A program made the translations under genes and the position numbers. Positions 1 to 7,916 of a stretch of 21,098 nt of DNA are shown here, in pieces. Where the stretch lies: contig DAUP01000026.1 of NCBI GenBank assembly GCA_002505185.1, positions 7,710 to 28,807 on the forward strand, in the 5' to 3' direction. Position 1 is the first letter of the stretch. Every line of letters starts with the position of its first letter. The notes beneath the pieces were generated by a model. The model had not been told where the DNA came from and did not search any database. It saw nothing but the letters and a program-made list of their open reading frames with translations. Origin of the DNA: Ferroplasmaceae archaeon UBA567 (GTDB lineage: Archaea > Thermoplasmatota > Thermoplasmata > Thermoplasmatales > Thermoplasmataceae).

Positions 1-503
1 ACAACAGTATTTTTCAATGCCGTAACAGCAGCCAGCGTGGCAGCGTCTATTATATTGCCATCATAGTTCAGAACATCTATATCCACAAAGATCATCCACA
101 CTTTTTTGCCGGACTCTATTACCAGCTTTGAGGTGTCTACCATCTTGCTTTCCCTGATTCCCCTGTCAACCACACGGGAGTATTCTATTGCCTGCTCACC
201 TGGCGGTCCAGATTCGAAGGTTGGAAAGGCCATTGGAAGCAATTCTATGTTCAGTGCCATTACACCACTGTCCGGAGAATCCTCAAAGGGTTCGCCTTCC
301 TCGACCTTTATTCCTGCCACTACCTTTGTTTTTCCAATTTCAACCATAGCCGACCCTGCAGCCTTGGGAACAAAATTTTCCGTGATTTTTATTTCACGGT
401 AATCCTGAAGTCCCCTTCCATCAAGGCGTTTCCCTGTTTTTATGCTTTCCAGTATAAATCCTTTCCTTATTTCAGATAATACTGCACTTGAATCCATAGG
501 CAT
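1..503 (-). CDS. rrp42: Exosome complex subunit Rrp42 (partial, C-terminus outside window)
   Basis: RNase PH-fold subunit of the archaeal exosome. In this family Rrp42 pairs with Rrp41 to form the hexameric ring that degrades or tails RNA 3'-5'; Rrp42 is structural and helps bind RNA, while Rrp41 is catalytic. I translated it by hand: it opens MPMDSSAVLSEIRKGF, then has the family signature R-L-D-G-R-G near residue 26, and later a stretch resembling the RNase PH core. About 167 N-terminal residues are present of roughly 260 expected; the rest runs off the left edge. The ATG at 503 lies two bases after the rrp41 stop, with a GGTGA ribosome-binding site about 7 bases upstream inside the rrp41 end. 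A second ATG at 497 is possible. Cotranscribed with rrp41 and rrp4. Confidence 0.93.
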   Translation of the reverse strand, partial: MPMDSSAVLSEIRKGFILESIKTGKRLDGRGLQDYREIKITENFVPKAAGSAMVEIGKTKVVAGIKVEEGEPFEDSPDSGVMALNIELLPMAFPTFESGPPGEQAIEYSRVVDRGIRESKMVDTSKLVIESGKKVWMIFVDIDVLNYDGNIIDAATLAAVTALKNTV

Positions 504-505
504 TT

Positions 506-1228
506 TTATTCACCATCCTCTATACTGTATTTGCTCATCAAAGCATTTCTCTGCAATTCCGAAATCCTTGGCATTGCATTCATCATCATTGATGTGGCCT
601 CGTTAAATTCTTCTTCGGTCACATTCCCGTCCAGTTGAAGCAGTACTACCTTTCCTGTCCTTGGCAAAATTGCCATTGGTATATCTGCCTGGCCAAAATT
701 GTCCTCATCCTTTGAAAGATCAAGTACTACTTTGCCATCTACCTTTCCGGCCGTGCATCCCACAACAAGGTCTCTCATTGGAACGCCTGCGTCCGCTACA
801 GCCACAGATGATGCTGTAAGGCTTGCTATTCTTGTGCCCGCATCAGCCTCGAGCACCTGTATGAACACATCAACCTCGGCTCTTGGAAGCTTTTCAAGCA
901 CTATTGCTGAAGAAAGGGCTTCTGAAACAACCTTTGATATCTCCATGGTTCTCCTGTCCGGGCCGGGACGTTTTCTTTCCTCTACTGAGTATCCTGACAT
1001 ATTGTATCTTGCCTTAACTATTGCTCTGTCGATATTCTGGGCGTGTTTCGGGTATGCTTCTCTTACGTACACAGCAACAATAATTTTATTTGCGCCCCAT
1101 TCTATAAATGCTGATCCATCAGCACGGTCCACAACGCCTGTTTGAATTTTTATGGGACGCATTTCATTAAGTGCCCGCCCATCCAGTCTGAGCCCATCAT
1201 CTCTAATTAGTTTTACATTTCCTTCCAT
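506..1228 (-). CDS. rrp41: Exosome catalytic subunit Rrp41
   Basis: Phosphorolytic 3'-5' exoribonuclease subunit of the archaeal exosome (RNase PH family), 240 residues, normal length. Visible: RLDGR at 14-18, the conserved R-P-G-P-D-R-R stretch at 87-93, the phosphate-binding G-T-R at 131-133, and the acidic active-site region D-E-D (174-176) with A-D-I-P (D182). These acidic residues are those expected in the catalytic Rrp41 and not in Rrp42. The ATG overlaps the rrp4 TAA by one base (TAATG), so translation is likely coupled. Middle gene of the sdo1-rrp4-rrp41-rrp42 run, a gene order widely conserved in archaea. Confidence 0.97.
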   Translation of the reverse strand: MEGNVKLIRDDGLRLDGRALNEMRPIKIQTGVVDRADGSAFIEWGANKIIVAVYVREAYPKHAQNIDRAIVKARYNMSGYSVEERKRPGPDRRTMEISKVVSEALSSAIVLEKLPRAEVDVFIQVLEADAGTRIASLTASSVAVADAGVPMRDLVVGCTAGKVDGKVVLDLSKDEDNFGQADIPMAILPRTGKVVLLQLDGNVTEEEFNEATSMMMNAMPRISELQRNALMSKYSIEDGE

Positions 1229-1896
1229 TAATTTTCACCTTTCATATTCTTGAGGTATTCTTCCATTCTGTCGGTTAATCCTATGGTATGTGCTTCCTTT
1301 TCTACAAGCCTGATAGCATTAATGGCTTTTTTCACGTTTTCAAGGTCGCCGTCTATCCAGATAAATCCGTTCTGCCCGACAATTATTTTTGTATCGGTAT
1401 AGTTTTTTATAATATTTATCATGTTCCCTCCCTTTCCAATAACACGTGGAACCTTTGGGGGTTTTACCGATATAACTCTTCCTGTTTCTAGCTTTCTCAT
1501 CCCGCTATCTCTCAAAGATATCCAGCTCTCTTTTATTTCATTGGATACTGAGATCCTTGCATAAACATAATCACCCACTTTCAGGTAACGCTCCAGGTCA
1601 CCTGATGAAACATGCCAGGGCGTATCGTTCATATGGAGAAGTGAGTAATAGGGCGAATTTATGTCTACAGTCCACATTGTAGGACCTATGTCCATTATCT
1701 TCCCAATTATCTTGTCATTTGCCCTGGGCAGATATGGGCTGTTGAATGGAGCCACATCAATAAATCGCTCGCTTTCCTGAATCACTCCGAAGTATTCAGA
1801 AAAAAATTCTGAATTATATTCATACATGCCATTTCGGGGTTTTAGTTCCTCTACTTCTATTTTATCCCCGGGATAAACTATTTTTTTTGTTTCCAA
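1228..1896 (-). CDS. rrp4: Exosome RNA-binding cap subunit Rrp4
   Basis: Rrp4 sits on top of the Rrp41/Rrp42 ring and feeds RNA into it. The 222-residue protein has the three expected parts: an N-terminal domain (about 1-57), an S1 domain (about 58-130) and a KH domain (about 140-205) with its G-K-G-G loop at 154-157. The start is a TTG at 1896. It is supported by a GGTG ribosome-binding site 7 bases upstream, and the protein begins at the usual point of the family. A 107-base gap separates it from sdo1 and holds a TATA-like box, so rrp4-rrp41-rrp42 may have its own promoter as well as read-through from sdo1. Confidence 0.95.
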   Translation of the reverse strand: METKKIVYPGDKIEVEELKPRNGMYEYNSEFFSEYFGVIQESERFIDVAPFNSPYLPRANDKIIGKIMDIGPTMWTVDINSPYYSLLHMNDTPWHVSSGDLERYLKVGDYVYARISVSNEIKESWISLRDSGMRKLETGRVISVKPPKVPRVIGKGGNMINIIKNYTDTKIIVGQNGFIWIDGDLENVKKAINAIRLVEKEAHTIGLTDRMEEYLKNMKGEN

Positions 1897-1965
1897 TTGA
1901 ATACACCTTTTACTTTATGAAATATACTTTCGTATTATATTTATCTTTGCGATTAATCTTAAAAT

Positions 1966-1976
1966 AATATATAAAC
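1966..1976 (-). promoter_or_regulatory. TATA-like box for rrp4-rrp41-rrp42
   Basis: On the minus strand the sequence reads GTTTATATATT, a good archaeal TATA box. It is about 70 bases upstream of the rrp4 TTG. Transcription would start about 45 bases before the gene, which agrees with rrp4 having a Shine-Dalgarno site and not a leaderless start. Confidence 0.55.
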
Positions 1977-2003
1977 CATTTTAATAATAGTAATGTTTAA
2001 AAA

Positions 2004-2696
2004 TCATTTTAATAACTTTATATCGGCCTCCCCATTGGTTTTTCTGTTAACAAGGTCTATAAGGTCTCCCTGCATTCCTGCTGGTATTTCTACAACGCAT
2101 ATGTAATCTCCTGCATTTGACCACTCTTCCTTCAATATTGTGCCCATTCTTGAAATATCACCGTAAAGGCGTCCGTATGCGTCCCCTGAAAGCCTGACAG
2201 CGAGCCTTGCTTTTTCCATCCTTATTGGTATTAATGGCCTTATTGCCTTGAGAACCATCTGAACCTGTTCCTCCACACCCTTAAATGGATCAATCCTTAC
2301 CTTTGCCTCTTCCATGGCTTCCTCTATTCTTATTACTGGTATTGGCGTATTTGTTTGGGGATTTATTGCCTCCCGGACAATTTCATTAATGACCTGTTTT
2401 CTTTTCATTTCCAGTATTTCCTTTCTCTGTTCTGTAGTAAGCTGTATCTGTCCTCTTTTTACTATTTCTATTGCAATCTGTCCTATATCGGTTGTTTTAA
2501 AAACATGTTTAAGTATTTCTTCATTAGTCCTTTCACCTTTCTTGGCGTCCTTGAATACCTCAGGAATAGCGAGATCGTTTTCAATATCTATTTTCCCCTC
2601 ACGTATACGGGAAGCTGCATTAGGATCAACGAGAATTTCGAATCGATAGCCATTGTATTCAAATCGTGCTATAACTGCCTCATCTGTATTTACCAT
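2004..2696 (-). CDS. sdo1: Ribosome maturation protein SDO1 (SBDS family)
   Basis: Archaeal member of the Shwachman-Bodian-Diamond protein family. In eukaryotes SBDS/Sdo1 helps release the anti-association factor from the large ribosomal subunit; in archaea it is tied to ribosome maturation by homology and by its constant place next to exosome genes. 230 residues, usual length. Parts: N-terminal FYSH domain (about 1-90, including I-P-E-V-F near 44-48 and F-K-T-T-D), a central helical domain (about 91-165) and a C-terminal ferredoxin-like domain (about 166-230). ATG start at 2696, only 29 bases after the MFS gene stop, with an AT-rich TTTAAATA box in that gap. Confidence 0.94.
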   Translation of the reverse strand: MVNTDEAVIARFEYNGYRFEILVDPNAASRIREGKIDIENDLAIPEVFKDAKKGERTNEEILKHVFKTTDIGQIAIEIVKRGQIQLTTEQRKEILEMKRKQVINEIVREAINPQTNTPIPVIRIEEAMEEAKVRIDPFKGVEEQVQMVLKAIRPLIPIRMEKARLAVRLSGDAYGRLYGDISRMGTILKEEWSNAGDYICVVEIPAGMQGDLIDLVNRKTNGEADIKLLK

Positions 2697-2725
2697 TGTT
2701 GATAATCATTTATTTAAATAAAAAA

Positions 2726-3838
2726 TTATACTTTTATTTTTCCTTTAGGCACAGAAGCAATAAGGAATAATATTGCACCTATGCTGGATATCAGGACAAA
2801 TAAAAAGGAGATATTGTGATTCAGGATAAATAGTGCCGCAAATATAGTGCTGCCTATAAACCCGGATATTGCCTTTCCGGTATAGAATACTCCGTTGTTT
2901 GCCGTTGAGAACTTTGACCCGAATATATCTCCAACCAGTGAAAAATACATGGAAATCATGGCACCACCGAAAAATCCTATAAAAATGATGGCAAAAATGT
3001 ATAGCCTGAAAATTAAAAATATCGATCCGAGAATAAGAAATAGGTCTATCAGCATTACAACTTTTATTCTACCTATCAAATCTGATATATACCCAAGTAT
3101 GGGCCTGCTTACACCACTGAGCAAGGGGAAAAGAGAGACAAGTATAGTAAATTCCACCAGTGGCAATGTTTCCCCTATATATCCAAATGAGGCAGAAACT
3201 ACTATCAGGGGAACTGCACCCAGTATAAATGAGATATACAGTATCCAGAATCTTTTGTTCTTAAGATTTTTTGATGTTTTTTCACCAGTCAGTGTTTCAG
3301 TTTCCGGGTATTTGGCCTTCATCAATAGAACTGGCAGTATAATTATCTCTGAAACCCCTATTATCAGCATAGGTGTCCTGAAGGAAACAGCCTCTGCTAT
3401 GAATATATTTGCAACCGCTGCCCCCAGGCCGAAACCAAGTGATACAAAACCTACTGCAAAACCTCTCCTCCCCTTGAACCATTTAACTGCAAGATTTGTG
3501 GATATACCGTAAAGTATGCCTTCACCAATGCTGCCCAGTGACCACAATATATAAAAAAGATACAGGCTATGGATAAATGACGTGCCTAAAAATCCAGTGG
3601 ATGATAAGACAGCAGAAAGTATTCCAACGTTTCTGGGTCCGTTTTTATCGGCAAAATAACCGCCTATGCCCTGAAATCCAGTAGAGAAAATAGCAAAAAG
3701 CGTGAAGGCAACCTCTATCTGAACAAGGGAAACATTTAATCCTGTTTTAAGTAATGGCTCAAAAACATTCCATGAATACTGATAAAGTGAATTAAATGAC
3801 ATTATAATGATTCCAATTATCATGTATCCCTTCTTCAT
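2726..3838 (-). CDS. MFS transporter, OFA (oxalate/formate antiporter-like) family
   Basis: Polytopic membrane transporter, 370 residues, hydrophobic throughout, consistent with about 12 helices and a short central loop (about 175-195). The loop 2-3 signature reads G-Y-F-A-D-K-N-G-P-R at 60-69, and W-F-K-G-R-R-G-F-A-V-G at 120-130 matches the W-[FY]-x-x-R-R-G-x-A-x-G motif I know from the oxalate:formate antiporter group. The substrate is probably a monocarboxylate or other organic anion, but the sequence does not decide it. It may share a transcript with sdo1 (29-base gap), although no functional link is apparent. Start ATG at 3838 is supported by a TATA box 24 bases upstream. Confidence 0.88.
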   Translation of the reverse strand: MKKGYMIIGIIIMSFNSLYQYSWNVFEPLLKTGLNVSLVQIEVAFTLFAIFSTGFQGIGGYFADKNGPRNVGILSAVLSSTGFLGTSFIHSLYLFYILWSLGSIGEGILYGISTNLAVKWFKGRRGFAVGFVSLGFGLGAAVANIFIAEAVSFRTPMLIIGVSEIIILPVLLMKAKYPETETLTGEKTSKNLKNKRFWILYISFILGAVPLIVVSASFGYIGETLPLVEFTILVSLFPLLSGVSRPILGYISDLIGRIKVVMLIDLFLILGSIFLIFRLYIFAIIFIGFFGGAMISMYFSLVGDIFGSKFSTANNGVFYTGKAISGFIGSTIFAALFILNHNISFLFVLISSIGAILFLIASVPKGKIKV

Positions 3839-3856
3839 TGAAGAAAAATTATTTAG

Positions 3857-3866
3857 CTAATATAAA
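3857..3866 (-). promoter_or_regulatory. TATA-like box for the MFS gene
   Basis: Reads TTTATATTAG on the minus strand, centred about 24 bases before the ATG at 3838. No ribosome-binding site is visible, so a leaderless transcript is likely. Confidence 0.55.
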
Positions 3867-3879
3867 TGTTTTTGTCCGG

Positions 3880-4116
3880 CTATTGTTTTTCGGGCACCCT
3901 GATTCGTTTAATGAAACGGTGAACTGAAAATATTCCCCATATAGATTCTATGACACCGAATGGATACACCCCGGCAAGTATTCCATAAATGGCTGAGCCG
4001 AAGCACATGATCCCAAAGAGAAGGGAATATACGGGAGACCGCGATTCCAGAAGATAGAAAACCATCATTATGGCAAGAACAACGGAACCGTAAATGGTCA
4101 AAACCCCTATTAACAT
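3880..4116 (-). CDS. Small membrane protein, unknown function
   Basis: 78 residues with three hydrophobic stretches (about 2-22, 31-49 and 52-63) and a basic tail (R-F-I-K-R-I-R-V-P-E-K). This suggests a small inner-membrane protein with its C-terminus in the cytoplasm. I do not recognise a family. A competing frame on the same strand (3908-4123) lacks membrane character and is rich in Cys, His and Arg, so I prefer this one. It lies between the MFS gene and the HX4DH membrane protein, all on the minus strand, but the gaps of about 40 bases each seem to carry promoters. Confidence 0.6.
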   Translation of the reverse strand: MLIGVLTIYGSVVLAIMMVFYLLESRSPVYSLLFGIMCFGSAIYGILAGVYPFGVIESIWGIFSVHRFIKRIRVPEKQ

Positions 4117-4153
4117 TATCCATGATTATATTATGATAAAAAATATTTTTGAA

Positions 4154-4756
4154 TCAAAATAATACAAACACGGTGGTTAATAGCAGTATTATTGCAACCA
4201 GATAATCTATTTTCTTGGGTGTTAACGTGGCAAGTTTTTTCATCAGAAATTTGCTGAGAACCAGTGTTATAAGGAGAAGGGCAAGAGCAGACGACAGGAC
4301 AAAAAGGGACATTGTGATATAGACAAAGTGCATGCCGTAAACTACAGCTATTAATATTATTGGGACAATTGCGGGATCAGGTATTATGCTTACTAACAAT
4401 ATGGATTTCTCAATCTCATTTCCCTTTGATTCCTGCGATTTTTCCTCGTGCCTTGCATTCAAAATTATATATGCCGCCACAAACACAAGCAATGCAACGG
4501 CGAATATCTTTATGTCGAATTGGGGAAAAAAATACACGCCGAATATGGCTATTGCAAAGGATAATATGGAGGAGAATATGCCATGAATTAAGCCAAGGCC
4601 AAAGGAAAGAACCCCTGTTTCCTTACTTTTAAATTTTTTATGGAGCGAATATGAGAGTATTGGTGTCCAGTGATCAGGTGCTACCATGTGAAGAACGGCA
4701 ATCAATATGGAAAGGCCAACTATTGCAACTGGAAGCAAAAGATATAATGCCAGCAT
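4154..4756 (-). CDS. HX4DH membrane protein, NicO/UreH-like transporter candidate
   Basis: 200-residue multipass membrane protein with about six helices. The first helix contains H-M-V-A-P-D-H (23-29), exactly the H-x4-D-H motif that binds metal in NiCoT/NicO nickel-cobalt permeases and related UreH-like proteins. A second helix has G-L-G-L-I-H-G (about 53-59), and a third has a P-D-P motif near residue 126 like the proline-rich motif in related permeases. A basic and acidic loop (about 101-116) splits the protein in two. By family analogy it could export or import a divalent metal, or another small solute. No metalloenzyme for nickel is visible nearby. ATG at 4756 with TATA box upstream. Confidence 0.6.
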   Translation of the reverse strand: MLALYLLLPVAIVGLSILIAVLHMVAPDHWTPILSYSLHKKFKSKETGVLSFGLGLIHGIFSSILSFAIAIFGVYFFPQFDIKIFAVALLVFVAAYIILNARHEEKSQESKGNEIEKSILLVSIIPDPAIVPIILIAVVYGMHFVYITMSLFVLSSALALLLITLVLSKFLMKKLATLTPKKIDYLVAIILLLTTVFVLF

Positions 4757-4775
4757 AGTAGGTTATAGTTCCGTG

Positions 4776-4785
4776 TTATAAAAAA
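4776..4785 (-). promoter_or_regulatory. TATA-like box for the HX4DH membrane protein
   Basis: Minus-strand TTTTTTATAA centred about 24 bases upstream of the ATG at 4756; fits a leaderless start. Confidence 0.5.
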
Positions 4786-4862
4786 GTAATGGCTTATCTT
4801 CCGCAAACCCGGTCTGTAGCCTTAATAGTCTAAATTGTTTTTAAAAAATTGTTAAATACGAA

Positions 4863-5489
4863 ATGAATATGGTAAAGCCAATGGAAAAGATAGAAGTTAA
4901 AAATCCAGGACAACACTATGTGGATAAATGGATTATATATGATGCACTTGATGGCCCTGCCATAGATCAGAACAAATGGTCTTTGAAAGTCACTGGGCTT
5001 GTGAATAAACCAGCGGAATATACTTACAGAGAACTGAATAAAATGCCCGGAATTGAATACATTTCTGATTTCAACTGTGTCACAAAATGGTCCATAAGGG
5101 ATGCAAAATTTACCGGACCTTCTCTAAGGGATATCATTATGAATTCAGAACCGTTACCGGAGGCGGAATGGGTAATGTTTGTCTGTGCCGATGGATACGA
5201 TACCCCAATTCCATTTAATGATGCTGTGGATGACAAAAGTATACTGGCATTGAAAATAGATGATAAGCCACTAGGAGTGAAGCATGGATTTCCTGCGAGG
5301 CCGTTTATGCCATCTTTGTATGGATGGAAAAGTGCAAAATGGGTTACAGAGATAAGGCTGATTGAAAAGTATGAAGATGGCTACTGGGAGGCTTATGGGT
5401 ATCATGAAAGGGGAAGGGTAGAGGACCAGGAGCGTTTCAAGGGCTTTGAATGGAAAAAAATACGGAGGCATTCTGAAGTGGATAAATAG
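4863..5489 (+). CDS. Sulfite oxidase-like molybdopterin oxidoreductase
   Basis: 208-residue protein built of the molybdopterin-binding domain of the sulfite oxidase family (the YedY/MsrP and SUOX catalytic fold). The key cysteine that would bind molybdenum is C72, in S-D-F-N-C-V-T. The C-terminal part has the family stretch R-P-F-M-P-S-L-Y-G-W-K-S-A-K-W-V (about 142-157). There is no twin-arginine or other signal peptide, no dimerisation domain and no haem domain, so it is probably a cytoplasmic single-domain enzyme; its substrate is unknown (sulfite, sulfoxide or another oxyanion are possible). It stands alone on the plus strand, convergent with the exonuclease III gene. ATG at 4863 has no ribosome-binding site; a T/A-rich box lies near 4838-4846. 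Confidence 0.85.
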   Translation: MNMVKPMEKIEVKNPGQHYVDKWIIYDALDGPAIDQNKWSLKVTGLVNKPAEYTYRELNKMPGIEYISDFNCVTKWSIRDAKFTGPSLRDIIMNSEPLPEAEWVMFVCADGYDTPIPFNDAVDDKSILALKIDDKPLGVKHGFPARPFMPSLYGWKSAKWVTEIRLIEKYEDGYWEAYGYHERGRVEDQERFKGFEWKKIRRHSEVDK

Positions 5490-5555
5490 AATTATCACTG
5501 AAAAATTATTTTTAGGTCTATAATAAAAAGATTTATGAAATTAATATTTCACGTT

Positions 5556-6314
5556 TTATTGCTTTATCAGCAATTCCACCGGGGCGTGATCTGATCCTGT
5601 AACATTTTCCAGTATCAGTGAATCCTGAACATTTCCAATAAAATTATCACTGACAAGGAAATAGTCTAATCTCCAGCCTATGTTCTTTTCACGGGCATTG
5701 AAACGATAGGACCACCAGGAATAGTGCCCAGGTTCCTTATGGAAATATCTATATGTGTCCACATAACCATGCGACAGAATCTCAGTCATGGAATCACGCT
5801 CCTCAATAGTAAACCCCGCATTCCTCTCATTTCCTTTAGGCCTTGCTATATCTATATTCTCATGGGCAACATTAAAATCTCCTGTAATGACAACTGGTTT
5901 TTTCTCCCTCAGGCTGTCCATATATTTTAATATTCTTTTATTGAATTGAATTTTGTAATCAAGCCTTGGAAGCCCGCGTTGTGAATTTGGGAAATATGAA
6001 TTTATCAGGTAAAAATTCTCAAATTCAAGCGTCTGTGTTCTTCCCTCGGGATCTTGCACACTGTCTCCCATATTTTCTGAATAGCTTATTGGTTCCTCTT
6101 TTGACAGTGCCATTGTTCCACTATATCCCTTTTTATCGGCTGAATTTATGTATATTTTATAGCCTAAGTGGTGTATCTCTTCTGGTATAGATAGTTTATC
6201 AGCCTTTACTTCCTGCATGAGGACAATATGTGCATTCTCACTTTCTAGAGTGGCTATAATCCCATTTTTGACCGCAGCCCTGATGCCATTGACGTTCCAC
6301 GATAAGATTTTCAC
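5556..6314 (-). CDS. xth: Exodeoxyribonuclease III / AP endonuclease
   Basis: DNA repair enzyme that cuts next to abasic sites and trims 3' ends (exonuclease III/EEP family). From the GTG at 6314 it is 252 residues, the family's usual size. Active-site residues are all visible: N7 in W-N-V-N-G-I-R, E35 in L-M-Q-E, Y107 in Y-F-P-N, D146 and N148 in T-G-D-F-N-V, and D242-H243 in G-S-D-H-A-P. The frame stays open to an ATG at 6347, but those 11 extra codons (MFYILYNYNST) overlap the TATA box 6336-6344, and exonuclease III proteins start at the K-I-L-S-W-N strand. The GTG is therefore the likely start, on a leaderless transcript. Confidence 0.95.
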   Translation of the reverse strand: MKILSWNVNGIRAAVKNGIIATLESENAHIVLMQEVKADKLSIPEEIHHLGYKIYINSADKKGYSGTMALSKEEPISYSENMGDSVQDPEGRTQTLEFENFYLINSYFPNSQRGLPRLDYKIQFNKRILKYMDSLREKKPVVITGDFNVAHENIDIARPKGNERNAGFTIEERDSMTEILSHGYVDTYRYFHKEPGHYSWWSYRFNAREKNIGWRLDYFLVSDNFIGNVQDSLILENVTGSDHAPVELLIKQ

Positions 6315-6335
6315 AGTGCTGTTATAATTATAAAG

Positions 6336-6344
6336 TATATAAAA
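6336..6344 (-). promoter_or_regulatory. TATA box deciding the xth start
   Basis: Minus-strand TTTTATATA centred 26 bases upstream of the GTG at 6314. Its position rules against translation from the ATG at 6347. Confidence 0.65.
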
Positions 6345-6375
6345 CAAATTATTGAAGTTTCTAATTTATATTATT

Positions 6376-6382
6376 AAAAAAA
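6376..6382 (-). terminator. Oligo-T terminator after hyuB
   Basis: A run of seven T on the minus strand begins one base after the hyuB stop codon. Archaeal transcripts commonly end in such tracts; it is followed by the xth promoter. Confidence 0.35.
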
Positions 6383-6383
6383 T

Positions 6384-7916
6384 TTATTGTTTTTCCCCGT
6401 ATGCTGCACCGCCTGGAGTTTCAACGATTACTTCATCATTTTCTTCCAGTACGGCAGAGAACTTGCTTGGCATAGACTTCTTACGCCCATTGCTTATTAT
6501 GTATATTTTACCTGTCTTCCCTGGGAATCCACCATGAAGCCCCCATGGAGGTATTATGAATCTATCTGCAATAACGGATATGTAAGTTCTGCTTCGAACT
6601 TTGAATGACCGCACAATGCCTTCCCCACCGTGATATTTCCCCCTGCCGTAACTGTTTTTTCTGAGATTGTTCTTGGTGAAAAAGAACGGATATTCCTTTT
6701 CTGCAATTTCTACCGGAGTATTCAATGTGTTGGTCATATTACTATGTATGCCTGACTCCCCTATGGAATCGTGTCTGCCCCCATTTCCGCCACCTATTGT
6801 TTCATAGTATGACCAGTATTTGTTGCCGTATTTTCCCCCAAGCATGATATTCATCATTGTGCCAGATGATGCTGCAGGGATATAGGGGAGAAATTCACTT
6901 AATGCCCTCAGTGTAACATCGGCTATTCTCTGTGTTGTCTCAACGTTTCCGCCTGAAACAGGGTAATTCTTTTCAGGATTTACAAGAGACCTGTATGGTG
7001 CCTTTATACTGATTATTGAATAAAAACCGTCATTTGTAGGGATGGAATATCGCATTGCGCTCCTTATTGCAAAGGCCACAGCAGAGAATGTAACTCCCTC
7101 GACTGCATTCAGCGGATATTCTATTTCTCCATGAGTGCCCTCGAAATCTGCCACTATCCCTTTATCACTAATTTTCAGGTTTATATCTATATTTATCTTT
7201 TCAATGCCCTTTTCAAGGTAATCCGTTGACCTGTATTCTCCAGATTTCCATTCTTTCAGGGCCATTAGTGAGAGTTCCCTTGAATGGCTTATGAGTGAAT
7301 CCCATGAAGAAAGTATTTCCTCTGAGCCATATTTTGTCTTTAATTCTTTTATCCTGCTTATTCCCATTCTGTTTGCGGATATCTGGGCATTCAGATCCCC
7401 TTTAGCAGTTTCAGGGTCCTTGAAATTGGACAGTATTATCTTTATTATATCAGGAGTTATTATTACAGGCGGTATTATAAGCCCCTCCTGGTAAAGATTG
7501 CGTGCATCCGGGTTAAGGCTTCCGAAAACGGGGCCACCAACGTCTACGTTGTGCGCCTTGTTAATGACATAGCAGAAAATTTTTCCCTGGTCATATACAG
7601 GTGCTATTATTGTAACATCGTTAAGATGTGTTCCTGAAATATATGGGTCATTTGTTATGAGCATTTCATTTTCATTCATTTTTATGTTATTCTCTTTCAT
7701 ATAATTTATAATGTTCCTGGATCCTATTTTGAATGACCCGAGATGCACTGGAATGTGTTCTGCCTGCGCAATTATGCGTCCTTCAGAGTCTAAAACGGCA
7801 CAACTATGGTCCATTCTTTCCCTTATATTCGGCGATATAGCCGATCTCTTCAGTGCAACACCCATTTCCTCTGCTATAAACTGTGTAGCCTTCCCAATTA
7901 TTTCCCAATCAGTCAT
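6384..7916 (-). CDS. hyuB: Hydantoinase/5-oxoprolinase beta subunit (HyuB)
   Basis: 510 residues of the HyuB family, which with HyuA forms ATP-dependent amidohydrolases or carboxylases (5-oxoprolinase, N-methylhydantoinase, acetone and acetophenone carboxylases). The N-terminal block R-M-D-H-S-C-A-V (34-41) followed by I-I-A-Q-A-E-H-I-P-V-H-L-G (48-60) is the family signature. Also visible are T-N-D-P-Y-I-S-G-T-H-L-N-D near 88-100, a G-G-G-N-G-G stretch and the closing P-G-G-A-A-Y-G (501-507). Length is slightly short of the usual 520-570 but nothing seems missing. ATG overlaps the hyuA TGA (ATGA), with GGTGA five bases upstream, so the two are translationally coupled. The true substrate cannot be read from the sequence. 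Confidence 0.93.
   Translation of the reverse strand: MTDWEIIGKATQFIAEEMGVALKRSAISPNIRERMDHSCAVLDSEGRIIAQAEHIPVHLGSFKIGSRNIINYMKENNIKMNENEMLITNDPYISGTHLNDVTIIAPVYDQGKIFCYVINKAHNVDVGGPVFGSLNPDARNLYQEGLIIPPVIITPDIIKIILSNFKDPETAKGDLNAQISANRMGISRIKELKTKYGSEEILSSWDSLISHSRELSLMALKEWKSGEYRSTDYLEKGIEKINIDINLKISDKGIVADFEGTHGEIEYPLNAVEGVTFSAVAFAIRSAMRYSIPTNDGFYSIISIKAPYRSLVNPEKNYPVSGGNVETTQRIADVTLRALSEFLPYIPAASSGTMMNIMLGGKYGNKYWSYYETIGGGNGGRHDSIGESGIHSNMTNTLNTPVEIAEKEYPFFFTKNNLRKNSYGRGKYHGGEGIVRSFKVRSRTYISVIADRFIIPPWGLHGGFPGKTGKIYIISNGRKKSMPSKFSAVLEENDEVIVETPGGAAYGEKQ

Noticed and set aside
699..1145. Plus-strand frame of 148 codons opposite rrp41
   Set aside because: Antisense shadow of rrp41, low-complexity Ser/Thr-rich translation, no promoter.
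2895..3512. Plus-strand frame of 205 codons opposite the MFS gene
   Set aside because: Antisense to a clear transporter; no recognisable motif.
3908..4123. Alternative minus-strand frame overlapping the 78-residue membrane protein
   Set aside because: Rich in Cys, His and Arg without hydrophobic segments; the other frame gives a sensible membrane protein.
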